Source: Bryobacter aggregatus MPL3
Lineage (GTDB): Bacteria > Acidobacteriota > Terriglobia > Bryobacterales > Bryobacteraceae
Length of the DNA: 64,000 bases
NCBI RefSeq assembly: GCF_000702445.1
Contig: NZ_JNIF01000003.1
Span: 3,782,001-3,846,000 of the forward strand
Reading direction: 5' to 3'
The translations under genes were made by a program, and so were the position numbers. Below are positions 26,697 to 37,013 of this stretch, piece after piece. The notes beneath the pieces were generated by a model. The model searched no databases. It was not told the origin of the DNA and saw only the letters and a list, made by a program, of their open reading frames with translations. Within the stretch, counting starts at the first letter, position 1; the number at the start of each line of letters is the position of its first letter.

Positions 26697-29299
26697 ACCG
26701 CTTCCTCAATCTGTTTCGACGTAATACTCTGGACCGCCAAATGGAAGAGGAGTTCCAGCATCATCTCGAACTGCTCGAAGCCGATTTCCTCAAACAAGGA
26801 AAGTCCCCCGAGGAGGCCAGGCTGTTCGCCCGCCGGGAGTTCGGATCAGCCGAAGCGCACAAGGACCAATACCGCGACGGCTGGGGTCTGCCCTGGCTCG
26901 ACGACCTGCTCTCCGATCTCCGCTTCGCCGCACGCCAGCTCCGCCGCAGCCCCTCCTTCTCCCTCATCGCGATCCTGACCATGGCGCTCGGTGTTGGCGC
27001 CAACACCGCGATCTTTACGCTGGTCAATGCCGCCTTGCTGCGCGAAGCGCCCTACCCGCAGCCCGATCGTCTCAAGGAAATCACCAAGACCCGTGCGGGC
27101 AACATCGGTTATCCGGTCTTCGATAGCCGCCAGTATCTCCACTTTCGCGATAACGCCACTGCCTTCTCGAACATTGCCGCCATGCGCGACAAAGGCAGCA
27201 TTGCCTGGCTCACGTTGAATGCACCCACGGAAGTGACGATCATGCGCGTCACTCCCAACTACTTCCGCGCTCTTGGCATCTTACCTGTTGTAGGGCGTGA
27301 CTTTAGGGACAAGGACCCCGCCGACAGTGTCGTCGTATCGCACCGCTTTGCCGCTCGCTCACAAGGCGCGGCCACCGTCAATCTGGGCGGCCAGACCCAC
27401 ACTGTTCTCGGTGTTCTCCCGGAACACTTTCCTTCGCGCGACATCGACATCTATCTGCCTCTTCTCGCGATCCCCATCCAGGATGGCGACAACACGCAAG
27501 TCTTCGGACGTCTCCGTGATGGCCTCAGCAGCGCCGAAGCTTCGCAGCAGGCCACCCAACTCTTCCAGGAACTTGCGAAAGCCGAATACAAGAATCTCCC
27601 ACCCGAACTCTTAATCACCTTGCAGCCCTACGGCAGTGTGGACGGGCGCGGCTTCCGCCAGCCGCTCTTTGTCCTCTCGGGCGCCGTGATGTTGATCCTC
27701 TTAATTTCCTGCGCGAATCTGGCGAATCTGCTGCTCGCCCGTGCCACCGTCCGCACACGCGAACTCGCGATCCGCGGCAGCCTCGGCGCGGGCCGCTTCC
27801 GGCTGGCGCGCCAACTCCTGGCCGAAAGCCTGTTGCTCGCGATCCTCGGTGGCCTCGCCGGCCTCGCGCTCGCTCAAGTCCTGCTGCCGCTCTTAGTGGC
27901 CGTCAGTCCCATCAAACTCTTCGAAATCTGGGACATCAAGTTGGATTGGACCGTCCTTGCTTACACCTTCGGAATCTCGATCACCACAGGCCTCCTCTTC
28001 GGTCTGATCCCCGCCTGGAATGCCAGCCGTGTCGATCTGGGAGAAACGATGAAGGAAGGCAGCGGCAAGACAAGTGCCGGGGCAACTGGCGCTGGTTTGC
28101 GACGCACCTTTGTCATCGCCGAAGTCGCGCTCAGCGTCGTCTTACTGGTCTGCGCGGGCACGCTCATGAAGGGTCTCTATGACCTGCTCGCACTGCCCAG
28201 TGGTGCGGACGAAACGCGCCTCATTGCCGCGCAGATGTCGCTGCGTGGCGAGCGCTACGACACCGCCGCCAAGGCCGCCCAGTTCTTTGCGCGGGGGCTC
28301 GAACGCCTCTCCGCCATTCCCAATGTCGAAAGCGCAGCGGTCACACTGGCGCTCCCGCTCGAGCGTGGTCTGAACTGCGCTGTGATCGTGCCAGACTCAC
28401 CCGATCAGCCCGGCAAGCGCAAGTTCATGAATTGGCGCTATACCTCGCCGAACTATCTCGCCGCGCTCCGCGTGCCGCTGCTCAAAGGACGCTATCTACA
28501 CGACAGCGATCACAGCAAGTCCCAACCCGTCGCCGTGATCAGTGAAGAATTCGCGCGTCGCTATCTGCCCGGTCTCGATCCCCTCGGCCGGTCTATTGTT
28601 GAGCACTGTGGCGGCGAGACGAAGCGCCTCATCGTGGGGATTGTCGGAAACCTGCGCACCAACAGTCTGAAAGACAAACCCGTGCCCACACTCTACGTCT
28701 CCATCCGCCAAGCGAACGACGATATCGTCAAGGCAGCACACACTTGGTTCCCCATGAGCTGGGTGATTCGCACTCGCGACTCGGGGCAGGGAATGCAGGC
28801 TCAAATAGAAAAGGAACTGCGAGCGGCCGACCCTCTGCAGCCCATCAAGAGCTTTGCGACTCTCGATGAACTCAGAGGCGTTGCTCTGCGTCTCGACCGC
28901 TTCCTCGCCTATCTCATCGCCGCCTTTGCCTGCCTTGCGCTCGCACTCTCTGCGGCTGGCATCTATGGGGTCCTGTCCTATCTGGTCTCGCAGCGTACCA
29001 GTGAATTTGCGATCCGTCTGGCGCTTGGCGCTGACGGAAAAGCCCTTGCCTGGGATGTCCTCAAGCAAGGGCTGTGGTTGACACTGATCGGTGCGTTACT
29101 GGGAACCGCAGCGGCCTTCGCGCTGCTCCGCTGGATCGCATCTCAGGTCCCGGGATTCCTGCCATCGAGCGGAGCGGGAGCCGAATGGATCCTCGCCACT
29201 TGTTGCGGAGTCTTGCTACTCACCGCGTGCGTGGCTAGCCTCGCTCCTGCGGTGAGAATCCTGCGCCTCCATCCGAACGAAGCGCTCCGTGCGAGCTAG
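26693..29299 (+). CDS. Acidobacterial duplicated permease (MacB/FtsX type, no ATPase)
   Basis: 868 residues. The ATG at 26693 overlaps the PadR stop; the frame continues upstream to 26345 only as an overlap with PadR. The N-terminal 80 residues are a soluble helical region (RQMEEEFQHHLELLEADF) that these proteins share. Two copies of the MacB periplasmic core plus FtsX permease unit follow. The first begins FAARQLRRSPSFSLIAIL and has membrane helices near 330-470; the second ends with LSAAGIYGVLSYLVSQRT and helices to the C-terminus. No ATPase gene is adjacent, which is usual for these orphan permeases. The substrate is unknown. Confidence 0.92.
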   Translation: MNRFLNLFRRNTLDRQMEEEFQHHLELLEADFLKQGKSPEEARLFARREFGSAEAHKDQYRDGWGLPWLDDLLSDLRFAARQLRRSPSFSLIAILTMALGVGANTAIFTLVNAALLREAPYPQPDRLKEITKTRAGNIGYPVFDSRQYLHFRDNATAFSNIAAMRDKGSIAWLTLNAPTEVTIMRVTPNYFRALGILPVVGRDFRDKDPADSVVVSHRFAARSQGAATVNLGGQTHTVLGVLPEHFPSRDIDIYLPLLAIPIQDGDNTQVFGRLRDGLSSAEASQQATQLFQELAKAEYKNLPPELLITLQPYGSVDGRGFRQPLFVLSGAVMLILLISCANLANLLLARATVRTRELAIRGSLGAGRFRLARQLLAESLLLAILGGLAGLALAQVLLPLLVAVSPIKLFEIWDIKLDWTVLAYTFGISITTGLLFGLIPAWNASRVDLGETMKEGSGKTSAGATGAGLRRTFVIAEVALSVVLLVCAGTLMKGLYDLLALPSGADETRLIAAQMSLRGERYDTAAKAAQFFARGLERLSAIPNVESAAVTLALPLERGLNCAVIVPDSPDQPGKRKFMNWRYTSPNYLAALRVPLLKGRYLHDSDHSKSQPVAVISEEFARRYLPGLDPLGRSIVEHCGGETKRLIVGIVGNLRTNSLKDKPVPTLYVSIRQANDDIVKAAHTWFPMSWVIRTRDSGQGMQAQIEKELRAADPLQPIKSFATLDELRGVALRLDRFLAYLIAAFACLALALSAAGIYGVLSYLVSQRTSEFAIRLALGADGKALAWDVLKQGLWLTLIGALLGTAAAFALLRWIASQVPGFLPSSGAGAEWILATCCGVLLLTACVASLAPAVRILRLHPNEALRAS

Positions 29300-29300
29300 C

Positions 29301-31247
29301 TTACTTCGCCACCAACACGATCGGTGCCACTTCGCTGCCTTGGAACCGCATCATCAACTCGCGTGCCTTCGCATATTGCGCCACCGGCACCACCTCGGCC
29401 TGCAGCTCCAGTTGCCGTTCGACGCGTACGGCGCCGTCTTCGGTTTTCCATGTCGAGTCATACTTGCCAAAGCCCGCTTCCATCTTGTCCGGATCGGGCA
29501 GTTCATCGATCTTCAAGGTTGAAGGAAGATGCCAGGTGATGGTTTCGCTAAAGCTCACGGGCTGCAGTACCAGCGGCTGCGTGCGAGTGGCCTTGTTCAG
29601 CACCGGCATGCTTTCATAGCTCATCGGAGAACTCTTCACCATCCATAGCTTGCCCATCATGATCCGCGCATAAGTTTCAGCGTTGAATTGGATGGTACGT
29701 GTATACGTCTTCGAGGCCACTTCGTAGTTCTCTTTGACTTCCGTTACGACGGACCCAGGAATCGCCGCCGTCATACGCGCCTCAATGTACTTGCCCAGGC
29801 GATCCTTCTGAACCGTTTTATCCAGTGCGAGTGCGTCAAAGGCCTCTTGTCCCGTCATGGTTTCTTCCAGTTTGCCGACCAAGCTCCCATTGGCCGCCAG
29901 TGTCACATCCCACTTGCGCGCGGTATGGTTCTGGGTGGGGCTGGTTTTCGGAGCTTCAATGAGCGTACCCTTCTCACCGGCCAACACAAGCGCCAGAGCG
30001 CCCTGCTCATGATCAGGAATATGGCCAAAGGGCACGATCGAGTCGGTGGGATCAAACAGCATCATCCTTCCCAGTGCCGGATGGGTAAAGGACGCCGCGT
30101 TGTTGGTCTCGGCGGGCGTCGAGATAGCTACAATCGCATGGTTGAACTGCATGGGCGATGGCCAATCCTCACGCGTATAGCGAGGGTCGCCGGAGTAGAT
30201 CGAGACCATCCACGATTCCACACCCACCACCTTCAACATCGTCTTCATCAGATTCGCCTTGTCCTTGCAATCCCCATAGGACATGCGCAACACCTCATCG
30301 GCCGAGTGCGGTACATAGCCCCCACCCTTGGAGATGTCCGTTGAGATGGCGACATAGCGAAGGCTCTGCACATAGTCGCCAATCGCCTTCACCTTGTCGA
30401 GTCCTTCTTTGCCGCTGGCCAAGCTGCGTGCCTTTGCCTCGACAGCTGCAGTCACTTCAGATTTCGGATCGGTGATCTTCGTTGTCCAGATGCTTACGTC
30501 CTTCCAGGTCGCAAAGGTCGGCAATGCCGCGCTCGTTTGTCCTGCTGGTGGAATCAGCGTCACGCGAATCCGCGGTACCAGAGACGCATATTGCGGTGCC
30601 CCGGGCTCTCGCTCCAGATAGTCGAGCTTCCGTGCCTCCCATGTATAGGTGCCTCCGTCAATTGTGGCTGTTGCGGAGGCCCCATCATAAGCCTTTGCTT
30701 CGGCCTTCCACCCCGCAGGGGGAGTAATCTGAAAGCGGCTCACCAACTGCGGCTGATCAGATTGAAATCTATGGCGATACTGTGTGAAGACAGTCTTCTC
30801 TTCCACGGTGCTCTCAAAGCCAAAGATGGCATTTGGATCTGCATCGGCGCCCGCTCGGATGCCAAAGTGCTTGTAGGACGAATAGATTGCGATATCGCTC
30901 ATGTTGCTCTCCACCAAATCCTTTTTCGTGTACTCCTTCGTCTTGCCACTCGGGAATTGGATCCAGGCTTTGAAATCCTTCACCTTGGAATCCTTAGTAT
31001 CAAAGCTCAGCATCCCCATCGCGTGGGCTTTGCCTTCGATCGTTAGGATTTTCACCGCCTTGCGGTGTGTCGTAAGCTGCCGCCCGGTTTCATCGATAGT
31101 GACTTTCTCCTCCTCGAAGAGCACGACGGCCTTCGCCTGCGGCGGATAAACCGGATGCGTTGCCGTTGCGATCTCACGGAACCAACCGGGGATCTCTGCC
31201 TGCAGCACTCCGCCGAGCAATAGCAAACTCAAAATGACTCGTCGCAC
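29301..31247 (-). CDS. Secreted DUF3857/transglutaminase-like protein (second of tandem pair)
   Basis: 648 residues. The start is GTG at 31247, one base of which is shared with the stop of the upstream paralogue (TAGTG). A signal peptide (MRRVILSLLLLGGVLQA) is followed by a DUF3857 beta-rich domain (about 40-230) and a transglutaminase core. Cys is in RMSYGDCKDKANLMK near residue 317, His in PMQFNHAIVAI near 363 and Asp in LFDPTD near 395, so the triad is complete. The C-terminal 200 residues are another beta domain. The protein is exported, probably to the periplasm; the activity may be proteolytic or structural. Confidence 0.88.
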   Translation of the reverse strand: MRRVILSLLLLGGVLQAEIPGWFREIATATHPVYPPQAKAVVLFEEEKVTIDETGRQLTTHRKAVKILTIEGKAHAMGMLSFDTKDSKVKDFKAWIQFPSGKTKEYTKKDLVESNMSDIAIYSSYKHFGIRAGADADPNAIFGFESTVEEKTVFTQYRHRFQSDQPQLVSRFQITPPAGWKAEAKAYDGASATATIDGGTYTWEARKLDYLEREPGAPQYASLVPRIRVTLIPPAGQTSAALPTFATWKDVSIWTTKITDPKSEVTAAVEAKARSLASGKEGLDKVKAIGDYVQSLRYVAISTDISKGGGYVPHSADEVLRMSYGDCKDKANLMKTMLKVVGVESWMVSIYSGDPRYTREDWPSPMQFNHAIVAISTPAETNNAASFTHPALGRMMLFDPTDSIVPFGHIPDHEQGALALVLAGEKGTLIEAPKTSPTQNHTARKWDVTLAANGSLVGKLEETMTGQEAFDALALDKTVQKDRLGKYIEARMTAAIPGSVVTEVKENYEVASKTYTRTIQFNAETYARIMMGKLWMVKSSPMSYESMPVLNKATRTQPLVLQPVSFSETITWHLPSTLKIDELPDPDKMEAGFGKYDSTWKTEDGAVRVERQLELQAEVVPVAQYAKARELMMRFQGSEVAPIVLVAK

Positions 31248-33241
31248 TATTTTGCCCTCAACGTCAGCGTCATCGTATTGATCTCGTGGATGCGATCCCA
31301 GGCTTGTTTCAGCGCCGGATAGTGCTTTGGCTCAAAGAAAATCGAGCCTGCGTTGCCCCAGATCAGTTGGCGATTCAGGGTCAGAACCGCCTGCTCCCGA
31401 TTCACCCCAGCGGTCAATGTAATCTCCCCAATCTGACCAAGCTTGGTCGTGCCCGGAACGCTCGCATTCTCAAGCTGATAGTCTTCAGGCATCTCGATGG
31501 TGATCGAATCCGTTTCCGAGTAAGGATGCTCGAAGGCAATCGGATATTGACGTTTGGCGGAAGAAAACAGCGGTTTTGCTCCATACTCGAAAATTGTCGG
31601 CTGGAAGAAGAGCCGCTTCCCGGTGCGCTGCCCATAGCCTTCCATCTTGATGCTGAAACTTAAGGACAGGGGGGCATTGGGCGTGGCCGCATTCAGAATC
31701 TTGACGTTCTCAATCACTGCTGCGGGAAACTGCTTTTCGAGCTCCCGCTTCTTCGCTTCCTCGCGAGACCCAGCCGATTGGTCTTCAAACTCCAACTTCT
31801 CCTTCATCGCGGTCAGCCCCGAATAGTCATACTGCATCGTGCCGCTGATCGCGCCCGTCGCATCGAGCTTCAGCTTCGCAGTCCGCGTTACACTCGATTG
31901 CGCCGGCGGTGTGGTCGGAAGAATAACCAACTTGGCTTCCTTGGGTTCCACCAGAACGGCGGCCTGTCCCTGGTCTGTCCAATGCAACATGCCGGCAGGC
32001 AGATAGGGATTGCTCGGGTCAAAGTAGCTGATGCCTTCTCCATCCCGGAAGCCCACCAAATGGCGGCGTAGCAGGAAGTCATCGAGAAAGTCCGGCCGGA
32101 ACGAGGTCCGGCTCGCATCGCTCGCACGCACCAGAATCGGGTTGAGCCCGGCAGATTGCGCCAGCGAATAGAAGAGCTTCAAAATGTCACGGCCTGTGCC
32201 AAGCTTATTCTTCAACGTGTCGTTGGCGTTGTACTCCGGCTTATACAGCTTCTTGAAGTAGTGATCCCGAATTTCGCTGGTCATCCCATCGGCACTATAG
32301 GACACGTTGCCAATCTTTGTTTGGCAGAAAATCGCCAAGGCCTCCGCCTTCGCCGTCACGGAACTTTTTCCAGCCGTCAACTCTGCCGCCATGGCCTTGA
32401 TTTCGCCCGAGTTTCGCAGGTCCCTTTTAAAGTTCTCTGACAGCATCTTCCCGGAGTTTTTCCAGAACTTGTCTGGCTTATCCTGGCTTGCTTCGGTGTA
32501 GTACAACAACATCCACTGCCGAATATCGTTGGAGGCCGGAGAGAGGGGTTCCGGGATAAAGGCGGGTACAGATTTCAATCTCGACGATACAAAGCCCTCC
32601 AACTGCGGCCCAACACCCTTGACTGGTTCCCACGGACTTGGCGAGCAATTGAACGGGTAGGCACGCATTCTGTAAGCGGTTAGCGATGCCGGAATCGGTC
32701 TCACGAAATAGACAATGTCCCAGGCGGGAATTTCTAACTGAAACTCTAACTCCACATATCGAAACGGCCGCTCTGAATACACCTCCTCGTATTTGAATTC
32801 GATGATGGAACCTTTCACGACACCCGGGAAAGCAAAGCTCTTTGCCTTGATCTTCGAGCGCCCGTTCTTTTCCATCGTCGTATCGAAAATCGAACTCGGT
32901 TTCACCTCGGTAATCGTGCCGTCCGGCAGGATTGTACGTGCTGCAATCCCCGTTAACGTCATGTTGAGCTCGGAATAGTAGGGAAGTTCAACCGTGCCCC
33001 AACGCTTTGCCCCCTGCTCTGTATAAATCTTGATCCTTTTGTAGTTTTGGACGTGATGATTTACATATTGGCTCTGTACATCGTCGCGCACGCGCGCCTG
33101 CCAAAAAATTGCTTCTGCATCGGCATTCGGATCAATTTTGGGAGTTTCCAGGCTCAATTGTTCTGGAGGAATTGGTTCCCAACTTTGGGCGTCAATCGCG
33201 CCAGAAACTAAGAATAGGGCAGCTAGAAAGCGAAGAATCAT
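31247..33241 (-). CDS. Secreted DUF3857/transglutaminase-like protein (first of tandem pair)
   Basis: 664 residues with a signal peptide (MILRFLAALFLVSGAIDAQ). The DUF3857 region occupies about 50-250 (YKRIKIYTEQGAKRWG, GVVKGSIIEFKYEE). The transglutaminase-like core is present in outline, but at the position where the downstream paralogue has YGDCKDKA this protein reads LGTGRDILKLFYSL, without the catalytic Cys. LVGFRDGEGISYFDPSNPYLP carries the later His-less Asp strand. It is therefore probably non-catalytic and may act as a partner of the complete enzyme encoded immediately downstream. The intergenic region to the VIT gene (33242-33349) holds divergent promoters. Confidence 0.85.
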   Translation of the reverse strand: MILRFLAALFLVSGAIDAQSWEPIPPEQLSLETPKIDPNADAEAIFWQARVRDDVQSQYVNHHVQNYKRIKIYTEQGAKRWGTVELPYYSELNMTLTGIAARTILPDGTITEVKPSSIFDTTMEKNGRSKIKAKSFAFPGVVKGSIIEFKYEEVYSERPFRYVELEFQLEIPAWDIVYFVRPIPASLTAYRMRAYPFNCSPSPWEPVKGVGPQLEGFVSSRLKSVPAFIPEPLSPASNDIRQWMLLYYTEASQDKPDKFWKNSGKMLSENFKRDLRNSGEIKAMAAELTAGKSSVTAKAEALAIFCQTKIGNVSYSADGMTSEIRDHYFKKLYKPEYNANDTLKNKLGTGRDILKLFYSLAQSAGLNPILVRASDASRTSFRPDFLDDFLLRRHLVGFRDGEGISYFDPSNPYLPAGMLHWTDQGQAAVLVEPKEAKLVILPTTPPAQSSVTRTAKLKLDATGAISGTMQYDYSGLTAMKEKLEFEDQSAGSREEAKKRELEKQFPAAVIENVKILNAATPNAPLSLSFSIKMEGYGQRTGKRLFFQPTIFEYGAKPLFSSAKRQYPIAFEHPYSETDSITIEMPEDYQLENASVPGTTKLGQIGEITLTAGVNREQAVLTLNRQLIWGNAGSIFFEPKHYPALKQAWDRIHEINTMTLTLRAK

Positions 33242-33349
33242 AGATTATCCAAATTAGGTTAACAAGAAAGATCGATTTGCTCCCCACTCCGGAAATTTTT
33301 TTGAAAGGCCAGTTCCGCCCCCGGCATTTCCCTTGTGAGAGGAGAGTGC

Positions 33350-35509
33350 ATGAAACTCTGGAATATTTTGATGGCCGTCAGTACGGCGGCCGCGGCCACT
33401 TCGGTGCTAAACGATAGGGCTTCTGCGGGAACCTTGCTCAGGAGTCTCCCGGACGGAAGGGTATTGGAATGTCCGCTCAAGCACACTGAGGTCCGGGTGG
33501 AGATCAGCGGACCGGTGGCTACGGTCGTCGTCCGTCAGGACTTCATTAATGAGTCGCCGGAAACAATCGAAGCCATTTACAACTTCCCCCTGCCTGTGTT
33601 GGCGGCGGTGAATGCTTATGAGATGCACGTCAACGAACGTGTGGTGAAAGGGAAGATCGCCCGCCGCGAGGATGCGGAGAAAGCCTTTGCCGAAGCGCGC
33701 CGTCTCGGACAAACAGCGGCTTTGCTCCACCAACAACGGCCAAATGTCTTCCAACAGTCGCTGACCAATATCACTCCGGGTGCCAAAGTCAGCGTGGAGA
33801 TCCGTTATGTAGAACTGGTTCCCTACGAGGCCGGCAGTTACCGTTTTGTCTTCCCGATGGTGGTTGGCCCTCGTTACTTTCCGAAGTCGATGGCTGGACA
33901 AGAGGCCACGGTCAATCCGCCTGTTGCCCCAAAGGGAATGAGGCCGGGTCATGACATTCGCTTGAATGTGCGGCTTGGAATGGCAACTCCGCTCGGCAAA
34001 GTGACAAGTGAGAGTCACGCCATCACACAGAAGCGGAAGAACGAATGGTGGGAAGAAATCTCGCTGGCGCAGGCGAATGAGATTCCGAATCGCGATTTCC
34101 TGCTCAGCTATCAGATTGCCTCAAAACAGATTGCGCCTTCTCTGCTCACCCATCGCGAAGGGAAGGATGGCTACTTTAGCCTGGTTCTCGATCCACCGGC
34201 CGCTCTTCGTGCGGATCTCGCCATCACACCGAAAGAACTGGTCTTTGTCATCGACACCTCTGGTTCCATGCACGGTTTCCCGCTCGAGAAGGCGAAGGAG
34301 GCGATGCTCCAGGCGATCAACGGCTTGAACCCCAGGGATACCTTCAACCTCATCACCTTCTCTGGTGACACCGAGATCCTCTGGCCCGCTCCGATGCCTG
34401 CCACGCCGCAGAACATCGCGACCGCCAAGCGCTTCCTGCAGTTCAAACAAAGCGGTGGTGGCACCGAGATGATGAAGGCGATTAGCGCCGCCCTGGATGG
34501 TACGGATTCGCAGGAGCACATCCGGGTCGTCTGCTTCATGACGGATGGATATGTGGGCAATGACGACGAGATCATTGCCGAAATTCGCAAGCACACCAAT
34601 GCCCGCGTCTTCAGCTTCGGAATCGGCAGCAGCGTCAACCGCTACTTGCTGGACAAGATGGCCGAAGCTGGGCGAGGAGAAGTGGAATACGTTTCGCTCA
34701 ATAGCGATGGCAGCGCGGCCGCCCAACGCTTCCAGCAACGAGTACGGAATCCGTTGCTGACCGATATCGAGATCGATTGGAACGGCCTTCCTGTCAAGGA
34801 TGTGGTGCCCTTGCGTATTCCAGATCTCTTCAGCGCCAAGCCGCTCATCATCAGTGGCTGCTACGATACTCCGGGGAGTGGCAAGATCCGGATCCGAGGC
34901 AGAATGGCCGGGCAACCCTTTGTTCGCGAGATTGACGTGAATCTGCCGGCCACCATGAAAGAGAACACCGCCGTGCCCTCCATCTGGGCGAGGCGTAAGA
35001 TCGATGCCCTGAGTCTGGACGAGCAGAGAAACCAACGCTGGATCACCGAACTCGGGCTGAGCTACCAGTTGATGACCCGCTTTACTAGCTTCTACGCAGT
35101 GGAAGAGAAGGTGGTGAATCAAGGGGGTGCGCTGCGCCGCATCGAAGTGCCGGTAGAGCTTCCGGAGGGTGTGAATCCAAACGCGCTGAGCGATCAGGCT
35201 CTTGAACGGATGCGCGGGAACGTCTACTCGCTCTCTTCTGTACAACTGACCGCGCAACCTATGGCAGTCCCGCTCCCGAAACAGGAGAGGCAGCGGAGAG
35301 ACCAGACGATGACCATTGCGGTCATGGTCCGGATTCAGGTGTTGTTGAAGGACTCGACGCCGGCAACATTGAAAAAGCTGAAGGATCTAGGCTTTACCGC
35401 AGATCCGGCGGCTGCTGGCGCACGCTTCCTTACGGGTTCCATTGATGCCTCAAAACTGCCCGAGCTGCGCAAACTGACTGAGGTGTTGCGCGTGCAGGAG
35501 CTCCAGTGA
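33350..35509 (+). CDS. VIT and von Willebrand A domain protein
   Basis: About 719 residues. The ATG at 33350 has GAGAGGAGAG just upstream and starts a signal-like segment (MKLWNILMAVSTAAAA). A VIT domain spans about 25-150 (RVEISGPVATVVVRQDF, IYNFPLP, ITPGAKVSVEIRYVE), followed by a vWA domain at about 290-470 with a full MIDAS: FVIDTSGSMHG, GGGTEM and MTDGYVGND. The layout matches inter-alpha-trypsin-inhibitor-like bacterial proteins and sortase-target proteins, but no C-terminal LPxTG or membrane anchor is seen. A metal-dependent adhesion or protein-interaction role is likely. Confidence 0.88.
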   Translation: MKLWNILMAVSTAAAATSVLNDRASAGTLLRSLPDGRVLECPLKHTEVRVEISGPVATVVVRQDFINESPETIEAIYNFPLPVLAAVNAYEMHVNERVVKGKIARREDAEKAFAEARRLGQTAALLHQQRPNVFQQSLTNITPGAKVSVEIRYVELVPYEAGSYRFVFPMVVGPRYFPKSMAGQEATVNPPVAPKGMRPGHDIRLNVRLGMATPLGKVTSESHAITQKRKNEWWEEISLAQANEIPNRDFLLSYQIASKQIAPSLLTHREGKDGYFSLVLDPPAALRADLAITPKELVFVIDTSGSMHGFPLEKAKEAMLQAINGLNPRDTFNLITFSGDTEILWPAPMPATPQNIATAKRFLQFKQSGGGTEMMKAISAALDGTDSQEHIRVVCFMTDGYVGNDDEIIAEIRKHTNARVFSFGIGSSVNRYLLDKMAEAGRGEVEYVSLNSDGSAAAQRFQQRVRNPLLTDIEIDWNGLPVKDVVPLRIPDLFSAKPLIISGCYDTPGSGKIRIRGRMAGQPFVREIDVNLPATMKENTAVPSIWARRKIDALSLDEQRNQRWITELGLSYQLMTRFTSFYAVEEKVVNQGGALRRIEVPVELPEGVNPNALSDQALERMRGNVYSLSSVQLTAQPMAVPLPKQERQRRDQTMTIAVMVRIQVLLKDSTPATLKKLKDLGFTADPAAAGARFLTGSIDASKLPELRKLTEVLRVQELQ

Positions 35510-35531
35510 ATCGCTTGCTACATTAGGGAGC

Positions 35532-37013
35532 GTGTTCCGTAAGGTATTGGTAGCAAATCGGGGCGAGATCGCGGTTCGAGTGATGCGGGCGCTCCGCGAA
35601 ATGGGAATCGGCAGCGTTGCGGTCTACAGTGATGTGGACCGCAACGCTTTGCACGTTCGAATGGCAGATGAAGCGGTTGGAATCGGCGGTGCCGCTTCCA
35701 GCGAGAGCTATCTGGTGGTTGATAAAATCCTCGCCGCCGCCCAGCAGACCGGCGCGGAGGCGATCCACCCCGGTTACGGCTTCCTCAGCGAGAACGCCGC
35801 ATTTGCTGCCCGCTGTGAGCAAAGCGGTATTGTTTTCATCGGACCGTCTTCGACTGCGATCGAGAAAATGGGCTCCAAGACCTCTGCTCGTTCCTTGGCC
35901 AAGCAAGCCGGTACTCCGATCCCCCCCGGCACCGAAGAATCCCTGTCCAGCGCGGATGAGGCCAAAATCATTGCCCGTGAAATCGGCTACCCGGTGATCT
36001 TGAAGGCTGCCGCCGGTGGCGGTGGCAAGGGCATGCGCCGTGTGGACCGGGAAGAAGATCTCGAAGCCGCCCTGCGCGATGCCTCGAGCGAGGCCGAACG
36101 ATCCTTCCGCAGTTCTGACGTCTATATTGAGAAATTCATCGTCCGCCCGCGCCATATCGAGATCCAGGTGCTCGGCGACCAGTACGGCAATATGATCCAC
36201 CTGGGCGAGCGGGAATGTTCCATCCAGCGCCGTCACCAGAAGGTAATCGAAGAGGCGCCCTCGCCGTTTCTCGCCACCCGGCCTGATCTCCGTAACGCCA
36301 TGGGCAACGCGGCCGTTGCCGCGGCTCGCGCTGCGGGTTACTACAACGCCGGAACCGTAGAATTTCTGGTGGACGAATCGGGTGCCTTCTATTTCCTTGA
36401 GATGAACACCCGCTTGCAGGTGGAGCATCCCGTTACGGAACTGATTACCGGCATCGATCTGGTCAAATGGCAACTGCGCATCGCAGCCGGCGAAGCGCTC
36501 ACCTTGCGCCAGCAAGACATTTCCCTGCGTGGTTGGGCGATGGAGTGCCGTGTCTATGCGGAAGATCCGGACAACGGATTCCTGCCCAGCCCGGGAGAGA
36601 TCACTGCGCTTTCCGTCGCATCTGGTCCCGGCATCCGTCTCGATAGTGGTGTCTACCAGGGCTGGAAGGTCCCCCTCGAATACGATCCTCTGCTGATGAA
36701 GCTGGCTGCCTGGGCGGAAACTCGCGCCGAAGTGGTGGCCCGTCTCGAGCGCGCTCTCGAAGAGACCCACATCGGCGGCATCCGGACCAACACGGAGTTC
36801 TTTCTCGACCTGTTGGGGGACGAAAAGTTCCGGAACGGCGCCCTCCATACCGGGTTTCTCGACGAGTGGTTCCCACGTCGCAAACGCCATGAATTCAGTG
36901 CTTTAGAGATGCAGTTGCTGCATCAGTCGGCAACCCTTGCGGCCACGGAGCGAAAAACAAGCGCGCCGTCCCAGCCGGCAAGGTCAAAATGGAAAGAAGG
37001 ATTGCTGCGATGA
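35532..37013 (+). CDS. accC: Biotin carboxylase subunit of an acyl-CoA carboxylase
   Basis: 493 residues. The GTG at 35532 starts the family sequence MFRKVLVANRGEIAVRVMRA. ATP-grasp features include KAAAGGGGKGMR near residue 158, HIEIQVLGD near 208, ERECSIQRRHQKVIEEAPSP near 230, and EMNTRLQVEHPVTE near 285. The enzyme carboxylates biotin using ATP and bicarbonate in the cytoplasm. The C-terminal 40 residues beyond the biotin carboxylase core are polar and resemble the linker of alpha subunits that are fused to a biotin-carrier domain. Its stop overlaps the start of a separate carrier gene (ATGA), so the pair behaves like a split alpha subunit. The carboxyltransferase is not in this window. 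Confidence 0.93.
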   Translation: MFRKVLVANRGEIAVRVMRALREMGIGSVAVYSDVDRNALHVRMADEAVGIGGAASSESYLVVDKILAAAQQTGAEAIHPGYGFLSENAAFAARCEQSGIVFIGPSSTAIEKMGSKTSARSLAKQAGTPIPPGTEESLSSADEAKIIAREIGYPVILKAAAGGGGKGMRRVDREEDLEAALRDASSEAERSFRSSDVYIEKFIVRPRHIEIQVLGDQYGNMIHLGERECSIQRRHQKVIEEAPSPFLATRPDLRNAMGNAAVAAARAAGYYNAGTVEFLVDESGAFYFLEMNTRLQVEHPVTELITGIDLVKWQLRIAAGEALTLRQQDISLRGWAMECRVYAEDPDNGFLPSPGEITALSVASGPGIRLDSGVYQGWKVPLEYDPLLMKLAAWAETRAEVVARLERALEETHIGGIRTNTEFFLDLLGDEKFRNGALHTGFLDEWFPRRKRHEFSALEMQLLHQSATLAATERKTSAPSQPARSKWKEGLLR

